Positions 7,861 to 9,955 of a stretch of DNA of 9,955 bases are shown one piece after another. The notes beneath the pieces are model-generated. The model did no database searches. It saw only the letters and a program-made list of their open reading frames with translations, and was not told the DNA's origin. Position 1 is the stretch's first letter; the number at the start of each line of letters is the position of its first letter. The position numbers and the translations under genes are program-made. The stretch is from Actinomycetes bacterium. Lineage in GTDB: Bacteria; Actinomycetota; Actinomycetes; Actinomycetales; Cellulomonadaceae. Where the stretch lies: the NCBI GenBank assembly GCA_023425905.1, contig JAFABT010000014.1, positions 1 through 9,955 of the forward strand, written 5' to 3'.

Positions 7861-8679
7861 TCAGCCGGGCGCGAGCAGGTGCGTTCGCCGTTCGACGACC
7901 TCGACGGGATCAGCGGTCACATCCGTCGTGATCGTGCCGTCGACGTCGCGCCACGAGCCGGAGTCGACGCGGAAGCGCGCGGCCCACGTCGTCGCGAGCG
8001 ACGTCGCGAACGTGCCCGTCTGGTCGTACATGCGGTGGACGGTGAAGTCCGGCCAGGGTGCTCCCGGGTCGTTGCCCGTCCAGGTCGTCCCGTCGCCGAA
8101 GTCCCAGTCCTGGGCGACGGGGCGCACGACGACGTCGACCGTGTGTCCCGCGACCCGTGCGGAGAACCCCTGCTCGCCAGCATCGGGAGCGTGGAACACC
8201 GTCTCGATGTTCACCAAGGCCTTCCCACCCCCGGGCTGGACGACGATCGAGGGAACCGCCACGGGCAGCCGCTCGACCTCGCGGATCGTGAGCTCGACCT
8301 CGCCCTCGCGATCCCCCGGGCACGACCACGGCGACACGAGGACCCACCTCGTCCACGACCCGCCGTCGAGCCGCTCACGACGCGCGAGGGGCGTGAGCGG
8401 ATCCTCATCATCCGCGCACTCCATGATCGGCGCGGTCACCCACTCTCCCCGCCAGCACGGCCTGTCAGACGAATCCGTCGTGATCGTGCACCCCGTCGTG
8501 CGCGCGTACTCGATGCCGAGATCGACGAGGTTGATCTCCTTGAAATTGAGGTCGCCGCCGATCTCGTAGGCGTTCCTGTCGTCATCTTCGTCAACGCCGA
8601 TGTCCTGCGTGGGCACGGCCGCCGCCAAGGCCACGATCAGGCTCACGAGGGCACGCGAGACACCGATAGGTCGAGTCAT
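7861..8679 (-). CDS. Exported PKD-type domain protein of unknown function (272 aa)
   Basis: The N-terminus has Arg residues at 3 and 9 and a hydrophobic core at about 10-22, consistent with a Sec signal peptide ending near residue 21-24. The mature part carries four cysteines (C64, C75, C88, C120), enough for two disulfides. A C-terminal PKD-like beta-sandwich begins near residue 141, with the diagnostic DWDFGDG at 191-197 and a tail of alternating hydrophobic strands. PKD domains usually mediate binding at or outside the cell surface; no catalytic motif is visible. There is no LPxTG motif or C-terminal membrane anchor. The ATG overlaps the stop of the upstream lipoprotein gene (ATGA), so the two are probably translated together and may act together outside the membrane. 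Similar unnamed PKD proteins occur in Cellulomonas-like genomes, from memory. The function is unknown. Confidence 0.8.
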   Translation of the reverse strand: MTRPIGVSRALVSLIVALAAAVPTQDIGVDEDDDRNAYEIGGDLNFKEINLVDLGIEYARTTGCTITTDSSDRPCWRGEWVTAPIMECADDEDPLTPLARRERLDGGSWTRWVLVSPWSCPGDREGEVELTIREVERLPVAVPSIVVQPGGGKALVNIETVFHAPDAGEQGFSARVAGHTVDVVVRPVAQDWDFGDGTTWTGNDPGAPWPDFTVHRMYDQTGTFATSLATTWAARFRVDSGSWRDVDGTITTDVTADPVEVVERRTHLLAPG

Positions 8680-9290
8680 GACTTACCGGAACCGTCGACA
8701 TCGATGTCCTCGACAAGCCACCCCTCGTTCGACCACAAGAGCCCGGCCAGACCTGTGAACTTCCGGGTCTTTCCCGACTCGGACGTCACCTCGCCCGAGT
8801 CGTCGACCACCTCCCACGGCTCCTCGCGCAACTCGAAACGGAAAACCTGCGCACCGCTCGACGCCGTCGTGGCGTACTCAACCTTCTTGACGAGGATCCG
8901 GCCCCCCTGGGCGGCCTCGCCCTCCTCACGGAGAGCGTCGGCGCGCTCACGAGAGGATTGGCAGTAGGGGCACTCCGGTGCCGAGATCTTCTCCAAAGGA
9001 CGTGTATCACCGGTGCGATACGCATAGCTACGCACGTCGAAGAAGTACTGCAACGCCTTCTTCGCTCCGGCTGTGCTGTCCTCGTCGGCGCCCTTGGGCT
9101 TCGTGGGGGCCGACGGCTTCGGGGTCGGCGACGGTGACGGGCTGGGCGGAACCTCCGGCGGTGCGGGCGCCGCGCTCGGACTCGTCGTCACCGGCGCGGC
9201 CTCGGTCGACCCGGTGCACCCGGCCGCGAGGCACACGACCGCGACGAGCCCGGCTGCCACGCGGACATTCCACACATTTCCCCTGCGCAT
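8676..9290 (-). CDS. DUF6318-like lipoprotein with CPYC motif (204 aa)
   Basis: The start at 9290 gives a compact lipoprotein signal. It has basic residues at 2, 3 and 10, a hydrophobic stretch at 11-23 and the lipobox LAAGC at 21-25, so C25 should be lipidated and the protein held on the outer face of the membrane. Residues 26-66 form a Ser/Pro/Thr/Ala-rich spacer. The folded part follows, with an aromatic segment near 82-91 (YFFDVRSYAY), ECPYC at 106-110 and an acidic C-terminus. This layout matches my memory of the actinobacterial DUF6318 family, whose function is unknown. CPYC is also the glutaredoxin dithiol motif, but no thioredoxin fold is evident from the sequence. The frame stays open upstream to an ATG at 9425, but that extension lacks a signal and would bury the lipobox. 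A GTG at codon 6 is another possible start. The gene is translationally coupled to the PKD protein gene. Confidence 0.8.
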   Translation of the reverse strand: MRRGNVWNVRVAAGLVAVVCLAAGCTGSTEAAPVTTSPSAAPAPPEVPPSPSPSPTPKPSAPTKPKGADEDSTAGAKKALQYFFDVRSYAYRTGDTRPLEKISAPECPYCQSSRERADALREEGEAAQGGRILVKKVEYATTASSGAQVFRFELREEPWEVVDDSGEVTSESGKTRKFTGLAGLLWSNEGWLVEDIDVDGSGKS

Positions 9291-9297
9291 GCCGACG

Positions 9298-9303
9298 AAT
9301 CTA
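9298..9303 (-). promoter_or_regulatory. Candidate -10 box for a leaderless lipoprotein transcript
   Basis: The minus strand reads TAGATT, matching the actinobacterial -10 form TAnnnT, followed by exactly seven bases and then the ATG at 9290. That spacing would start transcription at the A of the start codon, giving a leaderless mRNA. This agrees with the lack of a Shine-Dalgarno sequence before the ATG. No clear -35 is visible. Confidence 0.45.
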
Positions 9304-9473
9304 GCGGCTCCGCCTCGCACGGGGCGAGGAGGGTGTCGCGCTTGTGGACAGCAGAGGCCCGAGCTGTCGCTGCGAACTCCGGCAACACCGCGGGCCAGTC
9401 TCGCCCCGCGCGCCGGAGCCGTCACCGTCCGAGCGGCACCAGGACCACGACGTCGACACCCGCGCCTGCCCCG
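9304..9473. other. Divergent intergenic region between lipoprotein and AEC-like gene
   Basis: This 170-base stretch shows no convincing gene in any frame. It holds a 6-bp inverted repeat, CCTCGC at 9313-9318 and GCGAGG at 9324-9329, with a 5-base loop and no T-run, so it is not a clear terminator. In the plus-strand frame of the downstream AEC-like gene the region lacks stops, but G or C at third positions is less dominant before about 9450, so it is probably non-coding or degenerate. Confidence 0.4.
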
Positions 9474-9955
9474 ATGCGGGCGGCCTCGGCCTCGACCTGC
9501 TCCCGCACGCCGACGCTGCCGTATGAGAAGCCGACCGACCCCGACGCCAGACGCCTCGCGCGCCGTTCGCTGCGCCGCACGATCCTCAAGGGCTTCGTCG
9601 GCTCCGTCCCCTTCGATGTCTACGTCGTCATGATCGTGCTGGCGGCGATCGGCGTGACGTTGCCCGTCTGGTTCGCCGACCTGTTCGCGCCGCTGGCGAA
9701 TGCGAACGCCTCCGTCGCGATGCTGATGGTCGGCATGCTGATGGACGTACCCTCCGACCGACGCGACGTCCTCGCCGTGCTGCGCGACATCGCCTGGCGA
9801 CTGCCCTTCGGCCTGCTGTTCGCGGCCGCCGCGTGGTTCCTGCTGCCCTTCGACCCGATGATCCGCGAGGCGACGATGATGTGCTGCCTCGCGCCGATCG
9901 CCGTGTTCTCGACGTTGTTCACCGACGAGGTGCTCGGCAACGCGAGGCTCGCCGG
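9474..9955 (+). CDS. C-terminal half of an AEC-family transporter; partial at right edge, N-terminal half apparently missing
   Basis: The open frame gives 160 residues before the window ends. From about residue 38 it resembles the second five-helix repeat of AEC (auxin efflux carrier family) permeases. Hydrophobic segments lie near 45-64 and 72-90 (LMVGMLMD), then 107-125, then 133-150 (MMCCLAPIAVF). The residues before this are basic (DARRLARRSLRR), as in the cytoplasmic loop between the two AEC repeats. A normal AEC protein has about 300 residues and ten helices, so roughly 150 residues of N-terminal half should come first, but no frame upstream encodes them and the minus-strand lipoprotein gene occupies that space. 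The ATG at 9474 is the best in-frame start but has no ribosome binding site. It may be a 5'-truncated gene or an unusual half-transporter. The substrate is unknown. Confidence 0.55.
   Translation, partial: MRAASASTCSRTPTLPYEKPTDPDARRLARRSLRRTILKGFVGSVPFDVYVVMIVLAAIGVTLPVWFADLFAPLANANASVAMLMVGMLMDVPSDRRDVLAVLRDIAWRLPFGLLFAAAAWFLLPFDPMIREATMMCCLAPIAVFSTLFTDEVLGNARLA

Noticed and set aside
7121..8967. Plus-strand open frames opposite the regulator and PKD genes (7121-8569 and 7819-8967).
   Set aside because: They cover two unrelated minus-strand genes and the gap between them, show no domain, and the minus strand has a clear HTH, PKD motif and coupled start.
9291..9425. N-terminal extension of the lipoprotein to an ATG at 9425.
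   Set aside because: The extra 45 residues are basic and non-hydrophobic and would place the signal peptide and lipobox internally. The candidate -10 box also lies inside this extension.

Overview
The window looks like chromosomal DNA from a very high-GC actinobacterium. G or C dominates third codon positions, the start signals are actinobacterial in style, and there is a DUF6318-type lipoprotein beside a PKD-type secreted protein. This last pair suggests Micrococcales (Cellulomonas-like families), but the genus cannot be fixed from sequence alone. Almost everything lies on the minus strand and is read from right to left. No rRNA, tRNA, CRISPR array or insertion sequence is visible.

Reading in the direction of transcription: (1) a short secreted-protein unit at 9290-7861, a lipoprotein with a CPYC motif followed by a PKD-type exported protein that overlaps it by 4 bases (ATGA); (2) a winged-helix regulator at 7819-7082 with a C-terminal cysteine domain resembling the SufR/COG2345 group, which may bind an Fe-S cluster; (3) a 145-base regulatory gap with a candidate promoter and an 8-bp dyad; (4) a respiratory nitrate reductase operon in the order narK (nitrate/nitrite transporter), narG (molybdenum catalytic subunit), narH (Fe-S electron-transfer subunit) and the first 9 codons of a probable narJ, which runs off the left edge.

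The nar genes are tightly packed: 43 bases between narK and narG, a TGATG junction between narG and narH, and an ATGA junction between narH and narJ. NarK would exchange nitrate and nitrite across the membrane. NarG would reduce nitrate in the cytoplasm, with electrons delivered through the four clusters of NarH from the membrane subunit NarI, which is not in view. NarJ would assist cofactor insertion. The regulator is well placed to control the operon in response to oxygen, nitric oxide or redox state, but this is inference.

At the right edge, on the plus strand, an open frame encodes what looks like only the C-terminal half of an AEC (auxin efflux carrier) family transporter. The usual N-terminal half is absent, because the minus-strand lipoprotein gene and its promoter occupy that space.

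Most of the window is an ordinary nar locus. The points most worth a second look are the cysteine-bearing regulator with its candidate operator, the coupled lipoprotein/PKD pair with a probable leaderless promoter, and the half-length AEC gene.
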